DNA of 64,000 nucleotides, from assembly GCA_032622095.1 (NCBI GenBank), contig CP136067.1, forward strand, positions 95,656,707 through 95,720,706, written 5' to 3'. The stretch comes from Siphonodentalium dalli (lineage: Eukaryota; Mollusca; Scaphopoda; Gadilida; Siphonodentaliidae). The position numbers and the translations under genes are program-made. Below are positions 23,379 to 37,740 of this stretch, in pieces. Each line of letters begins with the position of its first letter. Within the stretch, counting starts at the first letter, position 1. The notes below the pieces were generated by a model. The model ran no database searches, had not been told where the DNA came from, and saw only the letters and a list, made by a program, of their open reading frames with translations.

Positions 23379-24429
23379 TCACAATATCTAGATCTGCACG
23401 ACCAAATAGAAAATCACTGTTTCCAGCTGGAAAACGGAAATGTCACTAGGCCCTCTTTTGAAGCAGTATATAGCGAACCAAATTTCATTCAAATCCGATA
23501 ACATGTAGCTGAGAATATTCCCGGACGGTCAGATGGACAGATGAACGAAGTCAATCTAGTACACCCCCACTTCCTTCGATAAGTTGGGGCCACAATGAGC
23601 ATCATTCAAGTCTGCAAAAAGTGTGTCTGACAAAATAGCTTTAGAACATATTACCCCACAAGAATAAGATTTTATTTTATGCCAAAAGTATAATTTATAC
23701 ATTTTTGCAGTGAGTTGAAAAGATGCCAACATGTTTGGATAGGATCATTATCAGTTGCAGATTGCTGACTATGTGCCGTACTAAGCGCATGTCACATTGT
23801 GTTTCGACTCGTTACCTGCGACGTTTATGTTTATGCAACTATTTTTGAGTTACGGGTTGAAAGGGTTAAGATACATTTCATCAATACCTATGATACAATG
23901 TTGACAAATCATAAGAAAAAGGTCATTTTCATCGTGACTTAAATGTGGTTTCTCTACCTCGACTTTCTCAACGGATTAAACAACATTACGTCCATGTGCA
24001 GCTACACCGCGCCCCTCCAAAGTAGATGTGGCAAGAATGCAGGGACCAGCCAAGACGGCGACTAGGGAGACATCCTCTCGACCGAAAATGTGCCACTTCT
24101 CCCTATAGTTTTGACACAGGGAGAAGTGACAACGCTCTCATATACAAGTATGCATATATCACAACAGCATATTTAAAGTGTATTTACGGTTTATAATGGT
24201 GTTCTTACTCACTATAATGGATTTATAAATGGGTTATTGTGTTGCATCATACTTAATATTGGATCATAGAATGATGGTTTTGAGGTGAAAATTGAACATC
24301 AGCCATTAACTGCTACTTCTCCCGGTAACAGTCCAAGCTTTTCTCCTTAAAAACTAAACAGTGAAAGTGACTTCTCCCAAGTTTAAACCTCTAGATTGGT
24401 TCCTGAGCAAGAGTAACCCAGCATAATTA

Positions 24430-24642
24430 CAGTGATGCCCTAAATAATCGACTCCTTAACCAGAGGAGAATTATGGGTAACTTTTCAGGATTTATTCGGA
24501 AATATGGCTTGTTGCCATTCATCGGAAATCTCTCAGTGAGAACTTTCCGATGAATGGCAACAAGCCACATTTCCCACTAAATCCTGAAAAGTTACCCATA
24601 ATTCTTCTGTGGTTAAGGAGTCGATTATTTAGGACATTACTG
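24430..24642. mobile_element. CAGTAATGCCC-family MITE, copy 2
   Basis: Near-complete palindrome with TA on both sides and about the same length as the copy at 19,135. Confidence 0.8.
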
Positions 24643-24664
24643 TACTAAAAAAATATATACAATG

Positions 24665-24806
24665 TTGTGTGCAGTATGTGTTTTTCTTGTACGTGTCCAG
24701 GTTGTGGTGAAAAGTCATATTGGACGAGACACGCAGTGTCGATTCTAATATGACTTTTCACCACAACCTGGACGAGAACAAGAAAAACGCATACTGTACA
24801 CACCAT
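24665..24806. mobile_element. Inverted repeat of about 140 bp
   Basis: TTTTTCTTGTACGTGTCC, AGGTTGTGGTGAAAAGTC and ATATT are mirrored about 15 bp further on. Probably a foldback MITE; no clear target duplication. Confidence 0.6.
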
Positions 24807-25639
24807 TGTATAATGAAACTTTTATTATCCATCTGTATGTCTATCAAAATTATGGGAATAAAACTTTTGTGGTTATTTTTGGTATTTGTCACCGCTAATG
24901 ATTCTCTATAAAAGCCTGTAATGACTGGTGCTCAACTGCTCCAGGAAGCATGATTTGGAACAGTAAACACGGAAGTGAAAAAAAACTCAATGCGGAAGTG
25001 AAACGTCTGCTAAATCCACCAGAGTACTGTGCGGGCTTCACAATTTCAGCGATTCATTTGTCAGCAATGAAGATACTTTTTGATGTCACAGAGTCCTAAT
25101 AAAAAATCACGTTGGACTGGTTTGAGTCCAATATGACTTTCAGGAGTCCAATATGAATTTTTCCTGGATTATCATGCGACGGCTTTTGCCCAATCAGAAA
25201 TAGTGTTAGTTAAGGGATAGATAATAATATCGATTATTGTATTCAATTGCCTGTTACAGCCCAGTGTAATTAATTGATTCGTTCCATTACAATTGTTGTA
25301 ATAGGCTCAAAGCCATCACTGTTACCATGTTACCGTCAATCCACAACAATAACACATATGTCCTGCCGACAGTTATGGTAATTCATAGCAATTTGGTATT
25401 TATTCTGAAGAATGATGTCAAAATCTCCTATCGCTCTAGCCATAATGTTGTTCGACGTAAATGATGTCATGAAAAAAGCAGGCCAGTGAGAGACGATGAA
25501 ATGGTTGTCTTAGTTTCCCTTATAGTCGGGGAGCCAATAAGGCCCACCTGCACCCCCCCCCCCGATGATTACAAATAACCTTATTTTTATTGTTCCCTAT
25601 GGTATCCAGATAAAGAATCCGGATTTCACCGAAAAATAA

Positions 25640-26600
25640 AGGTGGCCCTACTAGGTGCTAGAGCCATTTGAATCCAGGATGGCCGCCATTTCCTCTAATT
25701 CCGACCAGCTGTATTTAATCGTTGTAATAGATCGGTTGTTAGCAAAAGACACAGACAAAATATATGCCATTTGTTGGTATGATGTCCTTCTTCAAAATGA
25801 CGGCAAAAAATTTCGAAACAAATTCAAAATGGCCGCCGAAAAATGACGTCATCTGCACGAAAATAGGAAATTTAATTAATATTTCACCATATCTTCCAGT
25901 TTTCTTCACATTAATCATTAGTAAATGGCAATGTTTTTGAGACAGTCATCAAGCGTGATATTATAGCGTCATTTTAAGACATTTGCCATTGATGAGGGTT
26001 CCATAATAGATACAGAAAGAGGATTTGAAAAAGAGGGGTAAAATTTTCGATTTTTTGCAAGACGATTTTGATAGTCATTTTATCGACAAACCACACAGGC
26101 TGTTAATAGAATGTCAACAACTATGTGCTTTATTTTATTGGACGGATGTTTTACTTCAATGGGAATGAAATTGGTGTAGAAAATTTCCAAAATGGCCGCC
26201 GAAAATATGAAAAATGGTAAATATTGCCCCAGGGTGTCCTGCAATGGCTTACAAGTTGTGGTTAATATATAAAATTGGCTAATATGTATTATATACATTG
26301 CATACTAACATGTCTGATGCACCATGGATCATTGTTTCTATTGTCACCACTGACATCACCAGAAATATTGGATTTTTCTCTCACAAACTTGACATAAATT
26401 TCGGCAAAAATTCACTTTTCAGGGTTGGACAATTGTTTTAAGTAAAATGCAACTATCATTGGTATCAAAGGTATTTATTGTTTTGGTCTATCTTAAATGT
26501 GTCACACTACGGTGTTTATAGACCAAATTGCTCAAGATGGCTTCCAAAATGGCAACCAAATTTGTAAAAAGTTAATTTTTTACATATATCCCGAACATTA
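25640..26600. repeat. About three diverged copies of a unit containing AAATGGCCGCC
   Basis: AAAATGGCCGCCGAAAA recurs near 25,827 and 26,190, with a weaker relative (AAGATGGCTTCC) near 26,535, roughly 350 bp apart, each preceded by similar text. Confidence 0.5.
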
Positions 26601-26889
26601 TTCTCTGCGTTATCCGACAAGGTAGTAAATTGTGACTCACTTGGTTATTGTACGTGTTAGTTAATTAACTGACAACTACGTTATATTATGTTTGTCCCAG
26701 TTCCGTATGGGGCATGACAAATTCATTTTAAAGTTGCAGTATGGAATTTTGCGGAGAACCTCTTTTGTGTTTCTTGCCATATTATTGAAAGGAAATGGGC
26801 AGAACTTTGAAACGGAACTGAGGTGAACCATAATATGTGGCTATTCTGGTCCATTATGATAAAACATATCAACTGGATACACGGTGGAT

Positions 26890-27130
26890 GCCAAGATGGT
26901 AGCCAGGGAGTTACTATATGATCATAGGTGAGGTGAATAGGTATACAGGGAGTTATTGTATGGTCAACGGTGAGATGAGTACATGTATGTATACAATTAG
27001 TGACTGTATGATCATAAATGTAATGAATAGCTATACAGGGAGTGACTAAATGGTCATGTGTCAGGTGTATGAGTATACCCGGTGTTCCTGCTTGGTGACT
27101 CGTGGCGGTATGGTCATGTGTATACAGACT
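26890..27130. repeat. Minisatellite of about 60 bp, imperfect
   Basis: GGTATACAGGGAGTTA / TGGTCA / GGTGAG blocks recur four to five times. On the minus strand this gives an open frame with a repeating HLTHDHLVTPCI pattern; it is explained by the repeat. Confidence 0.65.
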
Positions 27131-27469
27131 GTCTTCTTTAAAATAAACAATCAAGAAAAACTGCAAACAAAATTTCCCAATCGGCCTCTGTGCCAAGTTT
27201 AAATGAAAGTGTCAATGACACTGTAACTCAACTTGGAAAGGGAATAATTTCATGTGTTACAGTCAATGGAGCGATTAAGAATGTGGAAAGTTGAAATATT
27301 TAAGTAATACTAGATTATCAACATGAAGAAATATATATAAAGTAAATTCAAGAACGCCGCTGACGGCTATGCTTTCCAATAAAATTCAAAAAAAAATTCA
27401 TAGCTCCCTTCTAGTAGATCAATATCAAGATCAAAATGAAGTTTGGTGATGATCGAAATGGGGCAGTGG

Positions 27470-28510
27470 ACTGTAGCAAGTGCCAAAGGATTTAGTTATG
27501 CAAAGAGTAAAATCCAAGATGGCTTCCATCGGCCATGTTTTATGGCCGAATGACCCCAAAATGACTTGTTCCCATCTACATGTCAATTTTAACATTCATG
27601 ACAAATTTCATCATGACCCAACCAAAGGTACGACCTCTAGCCCGTGCCAAAGGATTGAGTCATGCAAAGAGTAAAATCAAAGATGGCTGCCGGCGGCCAT
27701 GTTTTATGGCCGAATGACCCCAAAATGAAATCCACGATATAGTCATGCAAAGAGTAAAATCCCAGATGGCTGCCGACAGCCATTTTTTTTTGCCAAATGA
27801 CCCCAAAATGACTCGTTCCCATCTACATGTCAATACTAACATCCACATGATGATCAGTCACACAGTACAGCCTGTAGCCCGTGCTAATGGACTGTATTTT
27901 GAAATCCAAATTGGTCGCCGGCGGCCATGTTTCTTGGCCAAATGACCCCAACATGATTAGTTTCCCATCTACATGTCAATTTTAACAGACATGACAAATT
28001 TCACAATGATCTGACCAAAGGTACAAACTGTAGCCCGTGCCAAAGGATTTAGTCATTATGCAAAGAGTAAAATCCCAGATGGCTGCCGACAGCCATGTTT
28101 TTTTTGCCAAATGACCCCAAAATGAATCGTTCCCATCTACATGTCAATACTAACATCCACGACAAATGTCATGATGATCAGACGTACACTCCGGCCTGTA
28201 GCCCGTGCTAATGGGTTGAATTTCGAAATCCAAGATGGCGGCCATGTTTTTTTGCCGAATGTCCCCAAAATAACTCGTTCCCATCTACATGTAAATGTCA
28301 ACAGCCACGTGAAATGTCTAAACAATCCACCCAAAGGTACGACTTGTAGCCCGTGCCAAACGATATAGTCATGCAAAGAGTAAAATCCAAGATGGCTGCC
28401 GGCGGCCATGTTTTATGGTCAAATGACCCCAAAAGCCCATCTACATGTCAATATTAACATCCATGAAAAATGTCATGATGATGAGACAAACAGTACGGCC
28501 TGTAGCGGAA
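27470..28510. repeat. Satellite array, unit about 170-180 bp, around six copies
   Basis: Each unit has CAAAGGATTTAGTCATGC, AAGAGTAAAATCCAAGATGG, CTGCCGGCGGCCATGTTTT, AATGACCCCAAAATGAC and TTCCCATCTACATGTCAAT in this order. A more diverged stretch of the same family lies at 51,860-52,440. The hairpin GCCGGCGGC part is the most conserved. Confidence 0.8.
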
Positions 28511-28864
28511 AATACAAGCTCGGACAAAATTATGCATGTTGTAAAAAAATTTAAGTCGAAAAATGGGGATAAACCCAAATAAAAAGTCGGACAAACTTCA
28601 TAATCGCAGATGCACAGGTTTCCTTGGTATTAAATAGCTGTGCCAAACTTAAATAAAATTGAAGGAAAATGTGGGAAGAAAAGCTCGGACAAAACTACAA
28701 TGATTATTCAAAGATCGGTAGTAATAAAATTCAATCCATTGAAACCAAATGTAACCGACAAAATAAAAATGATGGCTGTAATTTGGTGACAGAGATAGAC
28801 AGGATTAACTTTTGCCGTATCTTGCCAAAAATACATAATATGAACTAAAAATCTCTATCAATCT

Positions 28865-29264
28865 TTAACCCTTTACCCAACAGAAGGGCCCTGTGCCAAT
28901 GCATTCTCTTATATATGCGAGTCGACCATAGGTCGCCTCGCATATATAAGAGAATGCATTAGCTTAACACATTAAAAATTATAAAATTGTTAAAGAATGT
29001 AAGAAAAAATGGTAAAAAGTGTTAAAAAAAGATTTTTTTTAGGCCAATGCATTCTCTTATATATGCGAGGCGACCTATGGTCGACTCGCATATATAAGAG
29101 AATGCATTGGCACAGGGTATAACTGTAACTATCACAATGTGGTCAATGAGCCGGTTCCAATGATATCCATATTTGTATGGTTCTATTGAGACAGACCGAA
29201 GATATTTTAGGCTGTTGAAGCTTTATTTGGCCGGTTTTGGCCGGTTTGTTGGGTAAAGGGTTAA
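28865..29264. mobile_element. TTAA MITE with CCCTTTACCCAACA ends, copy 2
   Basis: Same ends as the element at 16,287 and, inside, two full GCATTCTC palindrome modules (28,895-28,962 and about 29,043-29,117). Confidence 0.8.
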
Positions 29265-29508
29265 CCCTACCATGACTGGAGCTTCCTGAAATTTTGCAAA
29301 AACTCTGTGCCAATGCATTCTCTTAAATATGCTAGTCTCATATATCAAGCCTCGCATCTATAATTAAGAGAATACATTGGCGTAACAATATTTACCTTGA
29401 TATTGATATATGTGAGGCTCCCTATGGGAGACTCGCATATGTAATAGAATGCACTGGCACAGGATCTTCAATGCTGCGCCAGCACAGTTCCCGTTGTGAA
29501 AGGGTTAA
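29261..29508. mobile_element. TTAA MITE with CCCTACCATGACTGGAGC end, abutting the previous one
   Basis: The TTAA at 29,261-29,264 serves as right flank of the previous element and left flank of this one; the right end is GTGAAAGGG plus TTAA (29,505-29,508). Degenerate palindrome modules are inside. Confidence 0.7.
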
Positions 29509-29699
29509 CAGATATGTTGAAGGTGTCTGTGTCATTTCCACTATAACTGCTACCACGTACGGCATTGTGGCATGTCAAGACAATTAAATTATCACTCCTC
29601 ATTCAATATGAGTGGCCAAATGATTCAAATGAGTGGGATAATTGACAATTTTCAGGTATTTCTGGCAAAACATTCCTGGTTGATTGCAAGCCTGATTAA

Positions 29700-30082
29700 G
29701 CGTGTTTGTTATTTACAGAATGAGGTTAGCGGGCTAGCAACGCTAAATTCACCTTCTGTGGACCTCAATCTGCTCAGGCCTCATTTTCTCTTGAAAGTTT
29801 CTTTATTATCAAATTTCTATAGAAACTTAGATTCTTTTTATTTTTATTTTAGTTTCTCTATATCCCCAAATTGGCAGATGACACATTGCATAATCGAGGT
29901 TTCCAATGGGTGTACATCACAATATTCACCATTTGGGAATTTCCATCTGAGCCTATGTCTCCCATAGCAGATGAGGCCATGCAGAATGAGGTCCCCAGAG
30001 AAAGAATTTGGTGACGCTAGCCCACTATGCGGCATGTCACTAAATACACACTATAGGGACCTCATTCTGCAAATGACAGGTA
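29700..30082. mobile_element. Rearranged GCAGAATGAGG-family MITE parts
   Basis: Partial hairpins at 29,715-29,775 and 29,985-30,080 flank about 200 bp of other sequence that also recurs, inverted, near 50,000-50,200. The two loci probably descend from one composite element. Confidence 0.6.
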
Positions 30083-30331
30083 TGCTATATTATCAGGCAT
30101 TGTTGATTGAGATTGATTATATTTTGTGATGCTTGATTTTTACTTCGGGATGAGCAAACCGTTGATCAAAGTAAAAGACCAATATGATATTAAGTTCCAA
30201 TCTGCCGTTTATGTAAGAAAACTCGAACCAAAGAAATTGGGCAAAACCGTTCATTTAATGTGAATTGGAGCAAAACAGTTAGATCGACAACCAGATTCAA
30301 AATGGTTACCAATATGGCAGCACAATTAACT

Positions 30332-30362
30332 ATAATCTATAATCTATATCTATATTTGCGAA

Positions 30363-30401
<39 letters not shown>

Positions 30402-33190
30402 GTTCTATAGAAATTCACAGGGGACCATCTAGATGATGCCAAAGGGGTCTACTAGGAGTAGCTTTTTACGAGAAAGATAATGGTCGGGGTTAGAATTTTC
30501 TAAAGTGACGCCGTTGTTGTCAGGGGCAGAAAAGGGGGAGGGGAAGAAACAAAATTTGTCGCCGATTGCCACCAAACTTATATATAATCATCCCCATAAT
30601 ATGAGGAATCTAATGGCGAGGTTTAAATATGGCAAAAGTCGCGCCGTTCGCGTCAGGGGTGCCCGGAAGGGGGGGGGGGCAGATTTTTTTTTCTGTCGCC
30701 GATTGCCACGAAGCTTACATATCATCATCCCCATGATATGAAGAATCCAACGGTGTGGTTTAAATATGTCAACAGTGGCGTCGTTTGAGTCAGGGATGAA
30801 CGGAAGGGGAGAGGGGCACCAAAATTGATAAAACTAATTTTAGCGCCGATTTTCACCAAATTGATATATATTCTTCTTCGTGATACAAGGAATCTAATTG
30901 TGCGATTTAACAACGCCAAATTGTTGTTTTTGGATGAGAGATTGGGAGGGGTGGGCACTAAAATTGATAATAAGTCGCCGATTGCCACCACACTTATACA
31001 AAATCATCCCCATGGTATGCGGAGTCTAATGGTGTGGCTTTTATCTGTCAAATGTGGCCGCATTCGAGTCAGGGTTGCATTGAAAGGGACAGGGGTACCA
31101 AAATTGATGCACAATTTTTTTAGCGCCAATTTCCACCAAATTGATACACGTTCTTATCCATGATACGATGAATCTAATCGTGATTTAAAGACGCCATAGT
31201 TGTGCTGTTTGGTGAGAGATGGAGAGGGGAGGGATTGGCACCAAATTTGATAAAAAAAATTATTTAGTCGCCGATTATCACCAAACTTATAAACAATCAT
31301 CTCCATGATATCAGGAGTGTAATCGTGTGGTTTAAGTATGTCACAAGTGGGGTCATTCGAGTCAGTGGTGTATAGAGATGAGAGGGACACAGAAAATTAT
31401 ATCTATATGTTTAGTGCCGATTTCCACCAGATTGATACATATTCTTCTCCGTGATACGAGGAATCTTATCGTGTGGTTTAGATACACCAAATTGGTGCCC
31501 TATGGGTGAGAGATATGGGGACCTTAAATTTGATACGAATTTGTATACTCGCCAATTTTCACCAATTTCATATATATTCATCTATAATCTCTAATGAGTC
31601 TTAGTGTGTGCAGCTTGAGTCCGAAATAGGGATGGGAGGGTCACCAAAACTGATACAAAATATTTTTAGTACCAATTACCATCAAATTCAGACACGTTCT
31701 TCTCAAATGATACAAGAAATAAAATCGTGCTGTCTGTCTGTCTTTTTGTCTGTCTGTGTGCGTTCTATTTATAACTTCACGCGATACAATCGAGATGGCA
31801 CCAAGGCGTTCTAAGAGGGGTAACTTTTTAAAAGGAAGATAAGGTGAGGGTTAAAATTTTCTAAAATGACGCTGTTGGTGGGAGGGGAAATTTACAAAAT
31901 ATGGTGAAATAGTTTTGTCGCTGATTTCCACCAAACGAATACATAATCACCTTCGCAATATGGCGTTGTTCGAGTCAGCGTTGCATCAAAAATTGATTTA
32001 ATAAACCAAATTCCACCAAATTCATACACGTTTTTCTCTAATGATATACCATGAATTAAATCACATTTGGTGTCGTTTGCGTGACGGATGGCGAGCGGAT
32101 ATGCACTATCATTGATAAGATTGCTATTTGCCGATATCCACATATAAGTTATATACAGTCACCAGGCCATCTCCATATCATTTTAAGTAGTTGGGCGTTC
32201 ACATTTCACAATACCGACATACGGTGACCCACATAAGTGACTTGAACAATTATATAGATTTTTCGTTTATATAGATTTTTCGCAAAGTCATATTTATATG
32301 GGAATGGCAATCAAGGCATTCACACAATCAGCTAGCAAAAAGAGATAACTAGAAGAAGCATTAAACGTATATTTATCATTCTATTGAAGAGATACATATA
32401 TTCGTGCAAACTGAGAGACCTCGAACCGTCAGAGGATTGCATATATATAATAACAAAATTTAGTCTGTTCCATTCAATACAGTTTCCACAAAAAGTTACA
32501 ATTTGGCCTGTTCAAAAATAGTGGTCACAGTGTGCAGTCAAATATAGTTTCTTCTGATATACAAGAAAGTGCAGTTAGTGGCACAAGACTTTTCAGGATC
32601 CTACCAATACTGACATCTGACAAGGGTTTTAGAACAGACTCATCGACTGACATAAACAACTCAAAATCTCGCTCTGTGCCTGGCACATGTAGCTGATATA
32701 TTTGCGCAGCAACATTTCGTTCAAACTAAGAATATTTAGCCAATATATAGCACCATGAACAGAGGAGCACCTGGAAATTTCTTTGAAACATCTGTATCTT
32801 CATGGAGATATGATAGCCAGGTGTCCTCGAGATCTTAGTCCAACCCACTAGATTGATTGATACATTTCAATATGTAAAACCCAATTATCATATTTTATCG
32901 AACTAATGTGTTTATGATGTTCATGTATCATATAACGTCTAATGTATACGCAGTTGTAAATAAATAAATACTTCATTATTGGTGGAACGGATTAATCGCG
33001 ATAAACAGAATGACAATTGACAAGGTGAGCCACTAATTATAGTCCATGAGTGTAATAATCATGTTTTGTGATGCTATTTGACTATACAATTTATGAGAAA
33101 ACGTATAACACTTTAAGCAAGAGCATTCTCTATTCCCAACAAATATCCACAGCATACATTAACCTGGGCAACGCCGGGTAACCCTGCTAG
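30332..33190 (+). mobile_element. Helitron-like non-autonomous element, copy 1
   Basis: The right end reads CCTGGGCAACGCCGGG (weak hairpin), TAACCCTG, CTAG, then T, which matches the hairpin-plus-CTRR 3' end of Helitrons. The left edge is uncertain; it probably lies at the TCTATAATCTATATC region just before a (GTCT)n run at 30,366-30,400. The body is a string of diverged repeats of about 160-200 bp (CGCCGATTTCCACCAAAT, ATACAAGGAATCTAAT, GGGGTGGGCACTAAAATT). No replication/helicase protein is present. A second copy with the same 3' region is at 44.8-48.1 kb. Confidence 0.65.
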
Positions 33191-34968
33191 TTTACTATAT
33201 AAATGAGCAGATCTTGATCTAATTTTACGTCTTCAGCAGAAAATCCCATTTATGGGCCATGTTACCCTAGTAGAAATGAATGATTCCCGCAACTTTCCCG
33301 CAATCATAATTTTAGGTTGCGAAGTATTTTCATGATTGCGGCGATAATTCCTGTGGTTGCGATATGATTCCCAAAGTTGTGGACATGCTTCCCAAATTTC
33401 CCAAAGTTGCGTGTATGATTCCCATGGTTGCAAGAAGAAAATATGAAGCTTCCCATGATTGCCAGCTGCAATCATCATGATTGCGAACGTTTCGTTGATG
33501 GTTGCGATGATGGTTGCGAAGGTTGCGATACAAAAACCAACAGAAATTGTTCAAGTACAGCATTTGCATTCCCATAAAAGTTTTACGTCCAGATTTTATA
33601 GGCCCAGAAATAAACTAAGTCCAACATTTAAATTATTTTTGATTTTTATGTGCATTTAGTTTAAAATATGTTTTTACCATTCATAGGAAAGGTCTCGAGT
33701 GGAGCATTCCAATAAATGGCATTAAGCAATATTTTGGATTAAATCCCGGAAAAATACTGACATGCTTAAGGGATCCAGAATAGTTCATAACATCAAAATT
33801 TCACACAAAGAAGAGAGTAAAATGACAATTTTGTTAAATTCCTTCCTTACACAATATTAGGTTCCCTATTCAAAAGAGGATTGGTGGCCCTGAAGTAGGA
33901 ATCAAATATCCAAAGAATATGCTTCAATATTAAAACTATACTTCAATGAGCCCGAAAAAATCATTTTGAACAACAATCAATCAGATTTAGAAACATGTCC
34001 ATTTATAATAATACATGCATTTATATAAAACAAAAACTATGAAGAGTTTTTTAATTCCCTTTGCAGTCTCAGCTCACAACCATGCATAATTTTGCAAAAG
34101 TTCTATGTCAGATTCAAATTCAATGCATGCACTGCCCCCATTGCTAAGGAAAAAACTGATACTTCCTATACATGTAATGGCATTTGTCAATGACTAAAGT
34201 TTCAGGTTTTGAGAGAACTTTGAAAAGAGGTGACATATTATTTTCACCATCTAAATTAAAGACATGCATCTTCAGTTGCATAGCTTTGACCTCTGCAGAG
34301 TGAAGTTCAGTTATATAGTTTGAGGCCCTTTCTGTAAAGATATTTATTCATGTTTTATTTGTATTTCAAAATGTCAACTTATAAATTATACCATTTTGAA
34401 TCCCTATCCATATATAACATTAGTTGATATTTAATACGAAATTAACGATCAAATCTAACTCAATTAAGGTGAAAGATAATTTGCTTATTAATTCAAGTCA
34501 TAAATTTATCTCACTCTCTGAATCAGTCTTTAGATAACAATTATTTGCACACCTGCTTATACCAGACACATACTAACAATATACTCTTTGAACCAGACAC
34601 AATAATACCAGAAACTCTGTCTCTGAATGCAATGTGTATGTCAGGCAATTTAAATTTAACATAGCTATAGAGATAGCACAGAGATCAAATTTCCTTGAAC
34701 ATTGTACGATCATCATTCTGTGACACATGGATATTACCCATAGTGTGTGCTGTCACCTCTCTGTGTCGCTTTTCAAATAAAAACAGTTTGTTTGGCTCCC
34801 GCTAAATGCATGCATCATGCATACAAATAACTGGACATTCTGCTCTATGATTCTGTTCTTGGAATTAACATTGAGTTTACGTCTATATCAGAGAACATAT
34901 TTGTATGTGAAAATAGATTATTTCTCATGTTTTGTATTTTGTGAAGCATTTACAATTTGACTCCACAG

Positions 34969-36047
34969 AATGGATCCACACCACCTGGATAACTATTTTA
35001 TCATATCTCTGGTAAGTACTATTATAAATCAATTTTTGTTATTGATCTAGTATGATGAAAATTCAACACATGAAATTTATATATAGATAAAAAGGTTTAT
35101 ACTGCATTCATCCTTGCAACCACCTTCATCAGTCAGATACCCCCCCCCCTGTAACAATAAATTTAGTTACAGCTGGGAAGCTTTAACAATTCCCCCAAAA
35201 GTGAACTATTGTCTCTTTCCAGATTACCTTGAAACGAAACACTGTACATACAAATATGACTAATTTAATGTATTCACCTCAAATATCTCAATTGGCATAT
35301 AGCTATAGATAACCCAGAATTTGAGTTTCTTTGGAGCCAGAGGGCCGGGGGGGTCTGTTGAATAAATCTGAATTTACGAAAATAAATAACTGACCTGGCA
35401 TGAGTTCTTACATAAAATACTGATGTTGCTAATCCACTTCTATCATGTTTTATATCGATCTATGTCAATTATCATGCGTTTACACCATAAATTATAATAA
35501 ATTGATTGATATCTTAATGAAACACAACTGTCCATTTATGTATTCAGAATATACACACTCCCAACAGAACCCCCCCCCCCCCAAATCTTCATGCAGTTGA
35601 AGTTTTATTTCAAGGTGGGATTATCATTTGCTCTTAATTTATGATGTAAACAAACTCATTTTCATTATAATCACCATGCTGTTTACATTGTCCATAGAGC
35701 ACTTTCACATGAATGTATTTTTCACTCATCCTAGCTAGGCTCAAATTTATTCATTTGTTGCAAATATTTTGTTGAGTATATAATAGGAGATGGCCGCCCC
35801 ATAAATGGTTGGATTTAGTTTGCATTCCCCATTTAAACTACCAAAGACAACATAATTTCCCACAATTGATAGGTTTTAAATACAAATTTGCAGGTTATAT
35901 ATCAACGATTACGGCCATGTCAGGGTCCCCAAAGATTTCAAGAACTATCATTACAAAGATGGTGAATGCTCGCTGCTCTACAGCAAGAAGGGCTTTGGAA
36001 ACTTTAGAAAAGAGAAAAAAGAAGAAAGTTGCATGGAAAGAGGATAG
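34969..36047 (+). CDS. Doubtful exons inside the 4.5-kb transposon
   Basis: A 43-bp segment (34,969-35,011) has a good acceptor (CTCCACAG), an ATG one base in, 14 codons and a strong donor (GTAAGT). The next good acceptor (TTTGCAG) ends at 35,893. The downstream segment is open in two frames: one gives 50 codons to a stop at 36,045-36,047, the other a Lys-rich stretch ending at 36,057. Joining in phase 0 uses a third frame that stops after about 24 codons. The fit is therefore poor; this may be the decayed gene of the element or chance. Confidence 0.2.
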
Positions 36048-37209
36048 TTTAAGTTGAATAACTCGCACCAGTCTTAATGTATAAATTGAAGCAATTAAAT
36101 GCATATGTATTACCACTGGTAGTTATTTGAATCTCATGAACAATTCAAGCATACGTACACTATAATATACAGCTGTTTATATAGAGAATACCTACAGATT
36201 TTGTTTTAATACTGAAATATCTCATTAGAGTCTGGAAAGAAATATCAAATTTTCACGAGCGGCAGACACCAATGAGATGGTTCAGGTATTCAAACAATAT
36301 ACTGTTGGCATTCTTTTAATTATATGTGCCTTATTAATGCTCAGTTATTAATATATGCTTTTCACTGGTAATACTTCAACACATTGAACAATGCGCACAG
36401 TTTTTGAATTTGTCTTCAAAATTTTCGGTTTAATATAACTGCATAATTCAATCATAAGCTGTCAACCACGGAATACTATAAATCCATTATTTGTCACACA
36501 TTTAGCCATCAAAGGTAATTTTCGATAACCTAAATCTATTGATTATAACGAACCAAAGCCGGACGCTTTGGGTCGTATATAGGCTATATCTGATTTTGTG
36601 ACGTCACCAATTATTAACTAATACGACGCTCCAATTTTTGAATTTTGGGAGCGCTAATGTCGCACAGTAGATCGGTGCGCCTAAAGCTATATTGTCGTAA
36701 TCGGATGTCAAGAGGCCAACACAAATCAGTCGATGTGCAACATTATCCTATTTATATAAACGTCATAAAATCATTTATTTGTTTTTATTTATAAGGGAAA
36801 GTAGGTCCATAATGAATTTCTAACGGGTCTACTCTATTGTTATTATATGCTTCAGATGATCCTTTTCAATTGTTAAGAAAATATTTTTAGCCAATAATGG
36901 TGGACTCTCACGGTGCTTCAAAGTCAGTATTTTGATAAATATTATCGGTTGGGCCTTGTGATGAAAGAAGATCAACTGTAGCAATGGAATGCACTATTGA
37001 TTTGATTTGATGCCCTTTCAACTCTCTTTCGTGTCCATATTGCATATTTTGCTACACTGTTATGTGAGCTAATTCATGTAATTTGGAGCCCCCATTTGTA
37101 TACCAATTAGATTACAATGATGATTTGATTGACACAGCGTTCATTGCCAGAATTTTTTAGTTCAGCATATGCCCACTGTGAGGGTTGTGGTGTTATTGTT
37201 TTTAATTTG

Positions 37210-37740
37210 GGGGGGGGGGGGGTAGGGATGATTGCAGTGGTTACAATGATGATTACATGAATCATAGCGATGTTTGCAATGATGATTGCGAGGAATCAAG
37301 GTTGCGAATAGACTGCAAGGAATTAAGGCTGCGATGATGATTGTGAGGAATTAAGGTTGCGATGACGACTGCGAGGAATTAAGGTTGCGATGATGATTGC
37401 GGAGGTTGTGAGGAAGGTTGAGATGAAGATTGCGGGAATCATGGACAAGGAAGCGATGATGATTGCCTAAGGTTGTGAGGAAGATTGCGATGATGGTTGC
37501 AATGATGGTTGCGAGGAAGATTGTGGGTATGGTTGCGATGGTGATTGCAGAGGTTGTGAGGAAGATTGCGGAATCATTGCGTTGGTTGCGATCAAGATTG
37601 CGCAACCATCGTGATGGTTGTGCAAGCTAAAATACTCTAACTTGGAGGTTACGATTCGTTCCAAATGCAACCTTCCTCAGATGATTGCGGACAAGGTTGC
37701 GGATATGATAGCGAGGTTGGTTGCGGGAATCATGCCATTT
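37210..37740. repeat. GATTGCG minisatellite (right inverted end of the element)
   Basis: Irregular units of about 12-24 bp such as GATGATTGCGAGGAA and GGTTGCGATGATG fill the interval. The left arm of the same element holds the same units at 33,280-33,535. Long minus-strand frames rich in Ser/Gln or Ile/Thr come from the repeat. Confidence 0.8.

Noticed and set aside
26723-27196. 157-codon minus-strand frame with repeated His/Thr/Asp pattern
   Set aside because: The pattern is fully explained by the imperfect 60-bp minisatellite; no signal peptide or domain is seen.
37351-37670. Ser/Gln- and Ile/Thr-rich frames
   Set aside because: Produced by the GATTGCG minisatellite in different frames.
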